Source: Aedes albopictus (taxonomy: Eukaryota > Arthropoda > Insecta > Diptera > Culicidae). Taken from it: 64,000 bases of DNA. How positions within the stretch are numbered: the stretch's first letter is position 1; the number at the start of each line of letters is the position of its first letter. Made by a program: the position numbers and the translations under genes. The notes below the pieces were generated by a model. It did not search any database. It saw only the letters and a program-made list of their open reading frames with translations, and was not told the origin of the DNA. The stretch is taken from contig NC_085137.1 in NCBI RefSeq assembly GCF_035046485.1, forward strand, positions 347,996,505-348,060,504. The letters run 5' to 3'. This document shows, one piece after another, positions 24,621 through 36,797 of this stretch.

Positions 24621-24889
24621 CAAAATTGTAAAGTCTTCCGATTAAAAATCTTTTTTTGCTAAAAAATCTACATACATTTATCTACAAATGATGGAATACT
24701 TTTGAAAAATCAGTGTGTTGGTGTTTAAAATACGATAGTTTGGATGAAAAGTGTGCCTAAAAGACTTAAAATCACGATTTTAATGTTAATCTTAATCGTT
24801 GTTCAATTTATATTTATTGTCATACTAATATCATGTCGAATAAATTTTTGGATGACAAAAGTAATGTAGAATGTGATAAAAATGTCAAA
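24621..24889. other. AT-rich intron DNA
   Basis: Nothing recognised. Confidence 0.3.
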
Positions 24890-24891
24890 TA

Positions 24892-25759
24892 CCGTCAAGG
24901 CACCATTCACCGTGGATTTAAGATGATTCGGGGCGAATAAGGGCTGTAATTTGACACCAGTCTTATAAACATTGTTGGTGCCGCTGTTAATTGCCTTCAT
25001 TATAGGTTAAAATGAAAGTAATATCCACAAAAGTAGAACATTTTTCACAAAACTTGGTGATATAGTAATATTAGTAGAAGGTAGTAAGGTCGCCTAATTC
25101 CGTGGTAGGTCACCATTCACCGTGGTAGTAGGTACCCATTCACCGTGTATCAGATATTTTATTCTTTTTTGTTGAAAAATGATCAAAACAACCCAGCCAA
25201 GGGAATTTTCATCTTTTATATTAATTTCAAGTAATAACTTGCAAGATTTAATTAGAAAAACGAATGTTCAAATTTTCAATTTTTTCTACTTATATGGGAC
25301 AATATGGGGCACGGTGAATGGAGACCATCGATTTTTAGGGTACCCATTTACCGTGCCCTCTCGTTTCAATTGGAAAGTACGAGTAAATCTACTTTCTTGT
25401 TAAATCTGCTTCGGTAATGCAAAATACGTACCTGATATGTGGAATTAATTGCTTCTTGGTGGAATAAAAACGTTACTACATTTAGTTTATCGCTTGAATC
25501 ACCTTAGCGCAGTTTTCGTTTTTTGACTATGAATGCAGTAAACGAGCAAAAAACCGCTTCATGTAAACACACTTTAGTGTCAAAATGATACTTTAAAAAG
25601 TTTCTAATAAGCGTTTTGACATGGTAACAATTCATTAGTGTTGTATTGGTGAAATTGAATGGAAATTGTCATACCATTCAATCGTAATATGGAAATAATG
25701 AAAAAATATTCGAAGGCACACGGTGAATGGAGCCCCCACGGTGAATGGCGACTTGACGG
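24892..25759 (+). mobile_element. MITE family F, CACCATTCACCGTG ends (TA target)
   Basis: 868 bp with ends CCGTCAAGGCACCATTCACC and, reverse-complemented from the right, CCGTCAAGTCGCCATTCACC. TA flanks each side. The terminal word CACGGTGAATGG/CCATTCACCGTG recurs six or more times internally. A partly similar end (GATGAATGGCGACCTCACGG) occurs at 30310-30330. Confidence 0.8.
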
Positions 25760-26090
25760 TATGTCATTACTCAACTTTGAAAAATTGGTATTGATGATAC
25801 GGGGCCCGTAGAATGTGTCTATTACTTCCTTGACTAGAAAAATTGTTATGCCACTTATGTATTAACAAATCACAAAGTTTATCATTTTATTTGTTCGATG
25901 TGTTTCATTTGCAACATCTACGGCAATCCCATCTGAGCTTTCTTCTCGAATTCTTCAAGCAATTTCTCCTAGGATTTCTTCTAGTGGTCCTTCTGAAATC
26001 TTGGAAGAAACTACTGGAGCAATCATAGACAATTTTTTAGAGGCCCAAGAAAGTTCAAAGTAAGCCGTAGAAAAATTGAGAAATTTCTAA
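25760..26090. other. Non-coding intron DNA
   Basis: No gene or element recognised. Confidence 0.3.
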
Positions 26091-26510
26091 ATGATCTTGT
26101 GGAGGGATTCCAGAAAGTATTCCAGAGAAATTCTCAGAACGATTTTCAAAAAATCTCCTGGAGAACCTTCTCGAATGTCTTGAGTAGTTCTTAATAGTTT
26201 CTCTTCAGGAAAGGCTTCTGGTTCGCCTTCAGAAATTTGTTCAGGGGCTCTTCATGAAAGTCCTCCTGGGGTTACCCTAGAGGCATTTTCTGATTTTTTC
26301 CAAAACGTTTCAACAATTTCAGAAGAAATTCTAGAAGTAATTCCAGAAGAAATTCCCGAAAATATCCAAGAAGGTTCTGTGAGAGGAATAACCCATCCTC
26401 TTGAATCCCTTCTTGAGATGTTTTTGGAAATAGCTTGTAGGTCTCTAGGATTCCTACCAAAAATCTTTTGAAATTCTTCAAAAAGAACCCCCTTCAGATT
26501 TTTCAAGAAT
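26091..26510. repeat. Degenerate GGAATTCC-type tract
   Basis: Words like GAAGAAATTCTAGAAGTAATTC in the same style as 7280-10800, more decayed. Open frames here reflect low complexity. Confidence 0.55.
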
Positions 26511-26820
26511 ACATAAAAAAAACCATTTGGGATTTCTCTTTTGGATCCATATGGAATTTCTGTTTTTTTTTTCTGAATCTCTGTTTATGTTATGAAATAG
26601 GGGTGCATAAATTAAAACAGGACATAATAGCTAAGTTCTTGTGAAATGGTTTTGATACTGGCATTTTTAAGTGGGGCCATTGTGTTTCAAGTGAGCCTAA
26701 AAGGAGAGGTATCTTAGGGGTTCCAGTGGAATTTAAGAGGAAGGTGCTTTCAGCGAATTCTAGATGTACTACAGAGGGTATATGAGCTTGGTAGAGGTGC
26801 CAAAGCCCTTTCAGAGGCAT
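26511..26820. other. Non-coding intron DNA
   Basis: Nothing recognised except a poly-T run. Confidence 0.3.
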
Positions 26821-26824
26821 TTAA

Positions 26825-27690
26825 GGAAGTTTTAGGGGTTCAGGGAGCTCCAGGGCAGTACACGAAACCCCAAAAAATACTCCTAAACCCCCTGCAATCC
26901 CCCAAAACGTTTCTGAGACCCGATAAAATACGTAAGAAATATGCCTGAGTTTTCCTGAGACCTCCTTAAACCCACATGAGACCCTATTAAACACCAATGA
27001 AACGCCCCAGAGTACTCCACAGACCTCTTGACACAGCCCTAAGACCTTCTGAAACCTAAACATCCGGGAATCCCCTGAATCATCCATAAATCCTCTTGAG
27101 ACCTTTTGAAACACACCTGAGACCACCTGGAACCCCCTTAAATCTCATGGACACACCTGAAACGCCCCCAAGACCCCATGAAAACACTCCAGAAACCCCA
27201 TTTCTTAAAAGCCAATGAAACATCCTGAGACCTCCTGATACTCCTGTAAGGCTCCTGAAAACCCCTGGATTGTCATGAGACTGAAACACCGCTTGAATTC
27301 CCAGGGGCTTTCTAATATGTCCCTTAGACACCCTGTTACACCTTGAGACACCCCTTAAAACATCCTGAAACACCCTGAGATCTCCGAAGCACCCCTGAAG
27401 TCCTCTGAACCCCAACGCACCTACCTCCTCACTCAAAAAATCTTCAAATACCTTGAAAGGCCCTCGAAAACTTTCTGAATTCTCATGAGATCGCCTGCTC
27501 CTGAAAATGTGTTGAAACCATCTTAAAACCTTTTAAACCCTTTCAACCCTTTAAAAAAATCCTAAAATATTCTTAAAACACCCTGAAATTTATTATAAAC
27601 ACATCTTCCCCGAAACTTTTTTGGAACTTCTTTGAAACCTCCCTGAAACCCAATGAGCCCTTCGAAATTCTGCAAAAAAAAAAACTTTGG
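26825..27690. repeat. CCCTGAGAC-type low-complexity tract
   Basis: Loose repeats of CCTGAAACACCCTGAGACC-like words with an underlying period of about 11-12 bp. Long open frames on the - strand (26821-27126, 27080-27436), with V-S-G-V-F/R-G-V repeats, are by-products. Confidence 0.7.
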
Positions 27691-28870
27691 AAGTTTCATG
27701 AAACAACTCAAATTCTATTTAAAACCCTATCCCATACATTTTGTCATAATCGCCACTCGCATGTACGCGATTCCATCGATCTCGTTATCGCACGATCAGA
27801 TACGCGCGTGAGAATGTATGGACAAATTAGAGGTTCGCTCACGTTTTCATCAATATCTCATTGTTGCGGTCAATGCACACCTAAATATTTGAATGGTTTG
27901 AAGAGCTTAGACTCTCAGCTTCCTCATGATGAGTACAGATTAGAAATCGGTGATTGCAAACACAGCAAAAATTGCGATTGATTGATAACATTGGTGGTCA
28001 TTTTTCTTTAATTAAGTGCAATTTGATGCAAAATCGTCATTTTTGGCCCCTTGCCAAACATTGAGTTCATCTATTTAACCCAAACAAAGTGGTCTTCATC
28101 CTTTTTTATCATTTTCTAGCGAATAAGCAAAAAAATTTAAAATTCCAGACTTCATGTGAATGGCGGCCTGCAGAATTATTCCTACGGAATATTTTTTTAG
28201 AAAGTGCTTCTAGGACTCTAGACTCTCTCTTCCATAGCATAAATCATAAATTGCCTGTTAAGGAAAAGCGGTGGAAGCAATATGTATCAAACAATAATAC
28301 ATACAGAGAATAGACAAAATAAACAAGATAGGCAAATTTTTTACTTTTCAAAAATTATACTAGCTGTAAATATTCGTATACTGCACAAAAAAATATCAAA
28401 ATTTTATTGTTAGTTGCTCAACTAGCTGTCTAAGGATTGTCAGATTGGAATATCACATGTAACGAATGAGTTTATAGGAAGTTAACAAGCCGGCTTCGTT
28501 GAAGGCCGTTTTACAACGTACCATATTTTTATCGTACCTATGGCTATTCTTCCAGAAATACCGTGTATGACGTCCACCGGACGGTGTCAGGTCATTCGGC
28601 CGAAGGTCATCAGGCTGATTGATCATTAGGCCGAATGACCATTGGATCTTATTTTTGCCGTTACCTCCCGTTATTGCCGTTATTGCGATTTTCGAACGGT
28701 AACTTCGAGTCGGTAAACACTGCAGCTCTGGTGAAGCTCTATCATCAAACAGTTTTGACTTTGGGTTAGTAATGATTGATTAATCACGAGTTGAAAAGTA
28801 CGCAACAAATTCAGCTTCCGTTTTGTCTGCAACAAAAAATTTCGAGATCATGTCATTATCTGTTAGTAGG
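27691..28870. other. Non-coding intron DNA
   Basis: No gene or clear repeat. At 28575-28650 GGTCATTCGGCCGAAGGTCA and GGCCGAATGACC form a small palindromic cluster. Confidence 0.3.
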
Positions 28871-28879
28871 GATAAAGAG

Positions 28880-29599
28880 TAATCGGCGCGACTTCTTTAT
28901 GGCTTGTTTTGTGCCTCTTTTGTCTGACAATTCTCTTCACTGGTTGTAATAATATCTATGAGCGCTCTGTAAGTAATCGCAAACGAAATTAAGCTATTAT
29001 TCGTCTTAAAGCCTTAGAAAACATGCATTTTCTCTAAAATGTGAAAACATTCACAAACTCGACAGTCCATCTTGCCCCAATGTTGTCGTGCATCCTGCCA
29101 CATTGTTGTACTGCTCATGTTCGCTTAGTCGATGTAACCACCATTGTCAATGTCAGCATACATAAGCTAATATATAACGCATGTGCATATTTCTGACCAC
29201 TTTTATTATGTAGAATGCATGATTCAACTGTCACTTAGATGTCAACGAGGAAAAAATCTTGAATTTAATCTTTATTCATTGTCAAAATTGCGAATGTGTG
29301 TTGAAAACTACAGTGGCGCTTACATCAACTATGCGTATTTGGGCAGTGTAGTGCATTTTACCCCGAGCATGGGTGCATACTGCCCCGCATAAACATACGA
29401 AGCCGTAATGTTGGTTTTGACAACAAAAAAAAAACGTTATATTCAAAAGCTGAACTACATTAAGGCTGAAATTTTATTCGATATCACTTAGAATGCAAGT
29501 ATTTGCAATGAGTGCATGCATTAAAACAATAAATTATTGCCCTTTTGAATGCATTTGGACGCATCTTCCTTAACTGGTGCGTATTACCCCAGAGTCCCC
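28880..29599 (-). mobile_element. MITE family E, copy 2 (inverted)
   Basis: Reverse-oriented relative of 17885-18717. It ends GTGCGTATTACCCCAGAGTC plus CCC, then TA at 29600-29601. Contains the matching CATTTTACCCCGAGCATGGG and TGCATACTGCCCCGCATAA text. Its internal minisatellite is shorter and the left boundary is unclear. Confidence 0.6.
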
Positions 29600-29604
29600 T
29601 ACAT

Positions 29605-30690
29605 CAGGGGTTCTCAAACTTTTTTAGCTTGCAACCCACTTTTGATTTTCATAGAATTTGGCGACCCACCAGTACGTACAGACTGACTTTTTAAATTCCG
29701 TGAGGCCGCTCATTTTGTGTCAATCATACAAAAAAATATCAAATGTTAGTAAAGTATCGTAACAAAAGTGAATGTAACATGCTGCCACATTAAAAACTTT
29801 CTTTTCACCACAAGTTTTTATATGGGTGTACCTGAAATCACGTTTTTAAAAAATATTTCCCTGACTGCGCTGCAGGGCAGCATGGGAACTTTTTAGGGCA
29901 AACAGCGGGAGAAAGATCCAACAACTATAAAACAGTAAATCCCGTAAAATAATTCATTTTGACAAAACAGGATGAACTGAACATAATGAATCATCAATAT
30001 TATGGTAAATAAAAGTTATTTTGTATTTAAAAAAAAGTTATTTTGTATTTATAAATGAATAGTTTACGTGGCTTCATGAATAAATAATCCAGTTAGCGGT
30101 GAATGGATGCATGAGCGGTAATAGGAGCCAAGAGATAACACATTTTAATTTTCATTTTTTTGAATGTAAACATATTTTACCATCGTTTAATATTTTTTCT
30201 ATAATAACAATATAATTATTGAACTTTTCCGAAAATTAATGAGCAATTTTCGCCAACGTCGATTTTTAATGTCCTAAACTTAACGAAAATGCCATTAAAT
30301 GAGCGATGAATGGCGACCTCACGGTACATACATTTCATCATTTTCATAGGCTTAACTAACGTTACGTAGTTTTCGAAATCGAAAGTTTATCTAAAACTTA
30401 AACCATCTGATTGGAAGGTCATAGTTCTAGAGTCGATTTCAGAACGCATACAGTAGTTTCAATATTCATTATACTCCAGACTAAGACTTATAATATAAAA
30501 CATTGAATAGAATTGAGGATAACCCAAATTTCTAGAAATAAGATTGATTCGCCACGGGAATATTTTTAATTAGAAAATGATTAACTGACATAAGTATATA
30601 AGACATTTATTACAATATCGCCAAATCCTTCGCGACCTACCAAAAATCATCCCGCGACCCACCAGTGGGTCGCGACCCATAGTTTGTGAT
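29605..30690 (+). mobile_element. hAT-like MITE
   Basis: Left end CAGGGGTTCTCAAACTTTTT. Near the right end is GCGACCCACCAGTGGGTCGC followed by GACCCATAGTTTG, with the last bases decayed. Terminal CAGGGGTTCTCAAA is typical of hAT-superfamily non-autonomous elements. The middle (30090-30330) may hold a nested family-F-like fragment. It abuts the family E MITE directly. Confidence 0.65.
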
Positions 30691-30856
30691 TTTCCGCACA
30701 GCTTTCACTACCCTTCTCTGGCTAGCGCTATCCTTTATTGATTATTAGGCCAACAAAACAAAAATGATGAATTTGTTACTTGATTTGTGGCCATAATAAT
30801 GCTTCTTTCTTTCTGGCAACTTTTTGGCACTACATCCGCAGTCCAACTGTATATTA

Positions 30857-31529
30857 GTGTGGGTCATCGGGACCGTTTTCTCAGATCAAAGCTTTGTGGT
30901 TCCGTTTCGGGTGCAAAAATTGAGCACGATCGGGGCGTCTACACTTTGCGCATTGCAATTGAAATTTGTATGTGATTTTGTATGAGGAAACATACTTTTT
31001 TGCATTTTTGCAAGTTTGCAAGTTTGTCTGAAACTTTTTAACCGATACTGTAAAATGATAGCATAGGATGTTCTGAAAAACTTTGTTGAAGACCGCAAAC
31101 TGCTTGTGAAAATAGTTATAATCAACGAACCGCATGCATGTGTTTATGTTTTAACATGTAAAGGAATAACAATAGCAACAAAATCATGCTGTTTCGCCAA
31201 GCAATGCCAACACTATAACTTTTTTCCTAAGCATCAGATCACTTCGCGGTCTTCGACAAAGTTTTTCAGGACACCCTAGGCTATGTTTTCACTTTATAGG
31301 TTACACGTTTTTAGAAAAATTCGAGCTTGTTATGAGAGAAATGCAAAAAAGTGTGTTTTCCCATGTAAAACCCCATACAAACTTCAAACGCGAAGCGCAA
31401 AACGTAGACATAACCGATCGTGCCCAAATTTTGCACAATTATTTGAGTCCTGAAATGGGACCAAAAAAGCTTTGATCTGATGGAATACCATTGAATTTTT
31501 CATTTTTCTATATAAACGATGACCCACTC
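30857..31529. mobile_element. Foldback element with long arms (TA target)
   Basis: Left arm from GTGTGGGTCATCG and right arm ending CGATGACCCACTC, both flanked by TA. Complementarity continues inward for about 150-180 bp with interruptions (blocks AGATCAAAGCTTT, GCACGATCGG, TTTGTATG). 673 bp, no coding capacity. Confidence 0.7.
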
Positions 31530-31976
31530 TACTGTAAATCTTTAATTGTTATCATATTTTATGTGAATTTATATGTACACTTCAACGAGTTTTTTTTTAC
31601 ATTTATGCTATTTCATTCGTACATCAATGCGAGTTATACTGGCATAATAATATAAATACCAAGTGAAGTTGTTTACTCGGTCTGAAAAACTGTTGTCAAT
31701 CAATACACCGCATTACAATTCATTGTGCACTACTCATGCATTGCGCAAGAAACTTATCCTTGGGATTTATCCTTTTTTCTACAAATGTACCAACCAATCA
31801 CCCACCCATCGCCACAAAAACTGCAATCAATTTAACTCTAATCTCGTCTCGTTTTCCGTCCAATTTTACTTCGCCTTCGTCGCTTACTTACTTGATCGGT
31901 TTTTTCTCTCGTTCCATGTTTTTTCTCGCCGTATTTTCGCAACGCACCGACTTCGACGACGCCCGCCCGCGTCCAG
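31530..31976 (+). other. SCYL2 intron, end
   Basis: From 31840 the DNA becomes less AT-rich and pyrimidine-rich before the AG acceptor at 31975-31976. No other element. Confidence 0.4.
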
Positions 31977-32075
31977 ATCCTGCAAATAATGCACACAGTC
32001 GAGGAAAGTTCGGAAACCCTTTCTTTCGCCACCGAGCCCGTCATCGCCTGTTTAGCAAATGTCTTAGCATATCAG
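31977..32075 (+). CDS. SCYL2: SCYL2 exon b (alpha-C to hinge)
   Basis: 33 codons in phase 0, GTCCAG acceptor and GTGAGTA donor. Encodes ILQIMHTVEESSETLSFATE followed by PVIACLANVLAYQ. The block VEES...LAFATEPV is a signature of SCY1-family proteins; it covers the region from alpha-C through the hinge. It joins directly to FRHPK of exon a and is too short to be picked up by a length-filtered ORF scan. Flanked by introns of 11.8 and 16.9 kb, consistent with a repeat-inflated mosquito gene. Confidence 0.88.
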
Positions 32076-33240
32076 GTGAGTACGGTAACTATGCTGCTAT
32101 ATGTAGGGGGGGTATCGGGATAATTTGCGCCATTTTCAACTGAGATCATTATTTTCCAATTGAGTATTTTTGCATTCGTATACCGTTATCAAATACGAGA
32201 ATATCCTATGCATAGGAAAGACAAGACAAATTAACAGGATAACAAAAATTCCTGAACCTCATAAACTTACTTGAAATACTGTGCGTTTCACGGCTTAGCC
32301 CTAGGGCCACATTTTCCTTCAAAGCTCTATTTTACCCTCCCACCCCCTTCTTGGCACAAAACACTGCGAAAAAGCCCCCGACGCACTTAGGAAAAACAAT
32401 TCACCCGCCTTCGTTCCAGTCAGTGGGCGAGTGGGTGGTTTTGGATTGTAGGTACGTCGAGCGAAGGCGTTGGGATACCGTTTTATCGCAATGTCATGTC
32501 TAAGGCTGTCCGTCACACTCTGTTGCTCCCAGCAGCAGCTGCCAGCCGGTCGGCGGATGGGACGAAAACGTCGTTACTGTCATATTTTCCTTCCAGAGAG
32601 GATCAAACGCTTGAGCAAGCGATTCATGACAATGTGGTTAAGGTTGAAATGAGCATATCCAGCGGGGAAATACGAAGAAAACCTTCCGCTTCCACATTCT
32701 CAGGTGGAAATTTCTGGCTTCGAAGCCATGACTGAACGAGGGTTATGTTGAGCGTTTGATACCTACCGTTTGAATTAAGGCGGTGGTATGGTTTTCCAGG
32801 AAGTTAAAGCATGAAAATACCTGGGATGGAAGTCTAATAAGCGGTCGGATGTGGGTCCGGAGCTGTCATTTGAAAAACACTTGATTGAAATGAAGCTTCC
32901 TCGGATGAGTAAGGGCTTAAGTTTTGCATTTTGGTTGTTTCCAGATTTATGATTGACAGTTGCTGAAACTTTGGATATCAAAACGATATAACTAAGATTG
33001 GTTCAATTGACTTGGTCTGAATATATACAGCAAGAAAAATCACCCAGAAAACCGGGCAAAAACAAATTACTTGTCCTATTTGTAGCATTTATTACTGCCG
33101 TGTGCAGCATAGATGGCCGATGTTCCAAAATAAACAAAGAAAACGCGTTTCAAATGTTTTGAAAATTCATACATCTATTTTTTTGAACGGGTTCGTTTCT
33201 ACCCCTGCGTAGAGTGTGGCAATTCCACTTTTACTCCTGA
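32076..33240 (+). other. SCYL2 intron, partly unique
   Basis: Begins GTGAGTACGG. 32310-32760 is balanced-composition and apparently single-copy. No exon recognised. Confidence 0.4.
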
Positions 33241-33249
33241 ATTTCTGTC

Positions 33250-34446
33250 GCTATCGGCTTTTAATGACGATGGAGCTCCACGTTGGAGATCCAATTGACA
33301 GACCACCATGCACGATGCAGTTTATAATCAGGCATCTATTGATCAAGACCTGCAGCCATTGAAAGTGCTCCACTGATACACACCAAGTTCCACTGGCGTA
33401 CAGTAGCGTAGATTTCACGATAGAGTTGAAAATGCGGATTTTGGTGCGTCGACTAATATGGTTGATTTTCAACACAATTCTTAAACTCGCAAAAGCAACC
33501 CTCGCTTTCTTGATCCGGCCGCAATTTGGCTTCCAAGATATTGGAAGCTTTCAACATTCTCCACTGCTTGCCCAGCTACCGTAAAGCTTGAAGGGTTGAC
33601 GTTGATGATAAGACCTGCCGCCGAGGGGCGATTGGCAAGATCATCGAGCTTGCTCTGCATATCAGAGCCCCGTTGAGCTAAGAGACAAGGCTAAGAGAGC
33701 AACGTCATCGGCTAATTCGAAGTCATTCAGGTGCTACATGATAATGGACTGCCACACCAACCCAAGATTTGGTTTACGATCAATCGCACCTACCAGGATC
33801 TCGTCGATTACGATGAGGAACAGTGGCGAAGATGGTATACATCCTTGCTTCACTACAGCAACGACCTGGATGAGATCGGACAAAACACCGTTGTGCAGTA
33901 CGAAAATGCCCTGTGTTGTGCTTCAATGAGGCCGATGATTTTCTCAGGGAGACCCTTGCGCCTGAGGGCTTCCCACATGTTTCCGTGATTACGATGGTCG
34001 AAAGCTTTTTCGTAATCAATGAACACCAGGTAGAGAGACTCTTGGAATTGATTGATTTGCTCCAGAATGATACGGAGCGTGACAATATGGTCCACACAGG
34101 ATCGTCCGGCACGGAATCCTGCTTGCTGCCGTCAAAAAGTTGCGCCAATCTTCTCCTGTATCCGGTTAAGGATCACTTTGCAAAGGACTTTGAGAACGAT
34201 ACACAGTAACATGATGCCCCGCCAATTATCGCATACAATCAGGTCACCCATTTTGGATACCTTTACTAAGACGCGTTGCATCCAGTCGGCCGGAAATGTC
34301 GCGGTTTCCCATATGTTGCATAATAATTGATGCAGTAGTTGTGCGGATACTACGGGGTCAGCTTTGAGCATCTCAGCTGATATGCGATCGACCCCTGGGG
34401 CTCTGTTCGATTTCATGCTACGGATGGCTGTTTCCATATCCTGCAC
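33250..34446 (-). pseudogene. RTE reverse transcriptase domain, broken
   Basis: RT blocks occur in order on the - strand: block 0-2 at 34446-34132, block A (FIDYEKAFD) in 34095-33853, LADD near 33690, and a thumb/C-terminal part (LLYASGTWCVS) at 33475-33251. Separate frames show several indels. Confidence 0.8.
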
Positions 34447-34500
34447 TGATGGAGCTTCGGTGTTGACATGGGTAATGTGTCGAACCCTTGGCGGATCATG

Positions 34501-35037
34501 CTAAAGTGTTGATGGCGTGACCGACACTTGAAAAAGGTTTCCAAAGTGCTTGAACCAGCGTTTTAAATGGTCAGCCGGGTCGGTCAGTAACTGTCCAGAC
34601 GTGCCTTTAACGGGCATCGTAGCATTCATCTTGGTCCCACAAAGGCGGCGTGAGACATCGTAGAGGAGACGGATGTCGCCTGTGTCTGCGGCTTTCTCGC
34701 CTTCGTCGGCTAGGGAGTCCGCCCACACTCTTTTGTCCCGTCTACATGAGCGTTTCACTTCCTTCTCGAGAGCCGAATAGCACTGACGGGCTACGGCTTT
34801 GGCTCCTCGTGTTTTCGCTCGCTCTATCGCGGCTTTGGCGTTCCTTCGCTCCTCTATCTTCCTCCAGGTATCATCTGTGATCCACTGCTTTGTCCGGGTG
34901 CGTAGCTCATCCAAATTATTCTCGCCGGTGGCGATGAAGACGTTCATGAACGCGCTCCATTGATCTTCTACGCTTCCACCTTCTAGAATATCCGCAGCAC
35001 GGTTTTTCAGCTCCTCGACAAAGGACCTTTTCACCAC
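34501..35037 (-). pseudogene. RTE linker between endonuclease and RT
   Basis: A 178-codon frame, basic and helical, with TKQWITDDTWRKIEERRNAK and ending GTSGQLLTDPADHLKRWFKH. This is the standard segment preceding RT in RTE polyproteins. Confidence 0.75.
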
Positions 35038-35082
35038 CAGCGTGTGTTTCTCCTCCTGGCGATGGATACTAGCAATGCGCAG

Positions 35083-35751
35083 TCAGATCTCGCCGATTAG
35101 AAAATGATGGTCGGACGCAATGTCGACTCTACGTTTGTTCCGCACATCAAGAACGCTCCGTCTCCATTTTCGGCTTATGCAGATGTGGTCTATTTGACTT
35201 TCCGTCACGCCATCACGGGAAACCCATGTAACTTTGTGTACTGTTCGATGAGGAAAAAGCGGTCCCTCAATCACCATGTCATTAATGCCACAAAACTCTG
35301 CAAACAGTTCTCCGTTTTCGCTCACTTATCCGAGACCATGGCGCCCCTTGACGTGCTCATAGCCCGTGTTGTCTGAACCAACCTTCCCGTTGAAACCGCC
35401 CATGAGTATCTTTATATCACCTTTCGGAATCTTGTCCACGACAGCATTCATTTGACTGCAAAAGTTCTCTTTATGTTGCATTTCGGCAGCATCGGTGGGC
35501 GCGTAACATTGGATCATGGTAAGGTTTCGAACCCGTGTTCTAAATTTGGCTACAATTATCCTCTCAATAATAGGTTCCCACTTCATGGGCGCAACGTGGG
35601 CGCGAGCGCTGAGCAGGAAACCAACTCCACGGTGGCGAGGAGCGTGTTCACCTCGTAGGCCAGAGTATAGCAGAATTTGACCCGACGCCAATCTGTGTTC
35701 TCCAAAGTTCGGCCAACGTACTTCACTCACTACTAGGATATCAAGTTTCAT
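35083..35751 (-). pseudogene. RTE endonuclease domain, broken
   Basis: Two frames, 35751-35326 (141 codons) and 35325-35083 (80 codons), together hold the APE-like endonuclease. The metal-binding motif usually read as GDFN is here GGFN (LMGGFNGKVGSD), and the terminal SDHH is kept. The D-to-G change and the frame break imply an inactive copy. Confidence 0.8.
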
Positions 35752-36077
35752 ACGGCATGCCTCATTGGCTAGTTGTTCCAGTTTACCCTGCTAGACTAGG
35801 GTTAATACATTCCAAGTTCAAATTCTTGTCCGTTGTTTCGCGCTAAAAGTCGATCCCGTTGAATCAGTTTGTAATCTTTCATTTTCGGTTTCTGTAACGG
35901 TTTTTGAGATTCGGAAACAGTAGGTTGTTGGCCTAAGGTCCCCTATCCACTGTGGTGGGGCTGCCACCTCAGATATAGCTTCCGGTGGAGGAGCATTTCA
36001 TACTCAGCCGCTGGATGTCAGAACAGACGCTATTTGAGCCGCACCTAATTGGTGAACAGATGCTCGAAACGTACCTC

Positions 36078-36232
36078 CCCAGTAAACACAAGATCGCATA
36101 TGATGTTGAATAGGATGCAGAAGTGGAGGCGATATACGTACACTTTACACGCGGTTAAATGGAGACATGTACGCATATGGCCTCCACTTGAGCATCCTAT
36201 TCAAGATCATATAAGACTTTGTGTTGGCTGGG
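36078..36232. repeat. Foldback repeat, 58-65 bp arms
   Basis: Arms 36085-36142 and 36168-36225 are about 80-85 percent complementary (shared TTGAATAGGATGC and AAGTGGAGGC), with a 25-nt loop. Complementarity extends weakly outward (CCCAG / CTGGG). A decayed foldback MITE. Confidence 0.7.
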
Positions 36233-36452
36233 TCCTCAATCTAGCTGAAGTCAGAAGGACAACAGTGCCTAGGCTGCACTACCAGCTAAGCACACAACTC
36301 TTAGCTGGCGGTCTTTGTCATCGCTTGACCCGTGGAAGCATGAGGTAGGAGACGATCGCTGCTGCTAGTTATTGTTGGTACTGCCTCGAACAAGATTTTT
36401 TTTTCTCTGTTTGAGACATCAATCACTGCGACCAATATTTGATCTATTGTTG

Positions 36453-36797
36453 CACGCTATGTCCAAAGGAAAGTTTTATGAAAAGTGAATGTACCTCAAA
36501 GTTTTTTCGCTAAAACCGTGTTTTTGGACCTCTAGATTCAGAATATGTGCAATTTAAAATCATCCATCTTGGGTTTTTTTTTTCATACATTTTTATATGG
36601 GATGAAATTGAGCTTGAAATGACTTTTTTCGACATTTGTATGGGAAAATAGGGAAAAAATCAAAAATATCAATAAACACAAGATGAAACATTTTAAGTCA
36701 CACAGATTCTGAAAGTAGAGGTACAAACCTACGATTCTACGGTATAACATTTGAGGTACATTCATTTTTCATAATACTTCCCTTTGGACATAGCGTG
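36453..36797 (+). mobile_element. Long-TIR MITE family D, copy 2 (5-bp duplication)
   Basis: 345 bp with CACGCTATGTCCAAAGG ends, flanked by TGTTG on both sides (36448-36452 and 36798-36802). The inverted arms are about 45 bp and include CTTTTCAT/ATGAAAAG and AATGTACCTCAAA. Same family as 13407-13737. Confidence 0.88.

Larger units (their letters stand above)
33240..36040 (-). mobile_element. RTE-clade LINE, decayed, antisense to SCYL2
   Basis: Reading on the - strand, 35751-35083 encodes an AP-type endonuclease (LVVSEVRWPNFGEHRL, MIQCYAPTDA, QIDHICISRKWRRS, IASDHHFLIGE). 35037-34501 encodes a linker. 34446-33250 encodes reverse transcriptase (SNRAPGVDRISAEMLKAD, FIDYEKAFDHRN, LADDVALLALSL). 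The YADD-like box reads LADD and is intact locally, but stops and frame changes split the protein. 35930-36010 looks like 5' UTR. The single-ORF order of endonuclease then RT, with this vocabulary, is that of RTE-clade elements. Confidence 0.85.

Noticed and set aside
31736..32143. 135-codon open frame overlapping SCYL2 exon b
   Set aside because: It is in a different frame from the exon encoding ILQIMHTVEES and has no similarity of its own.
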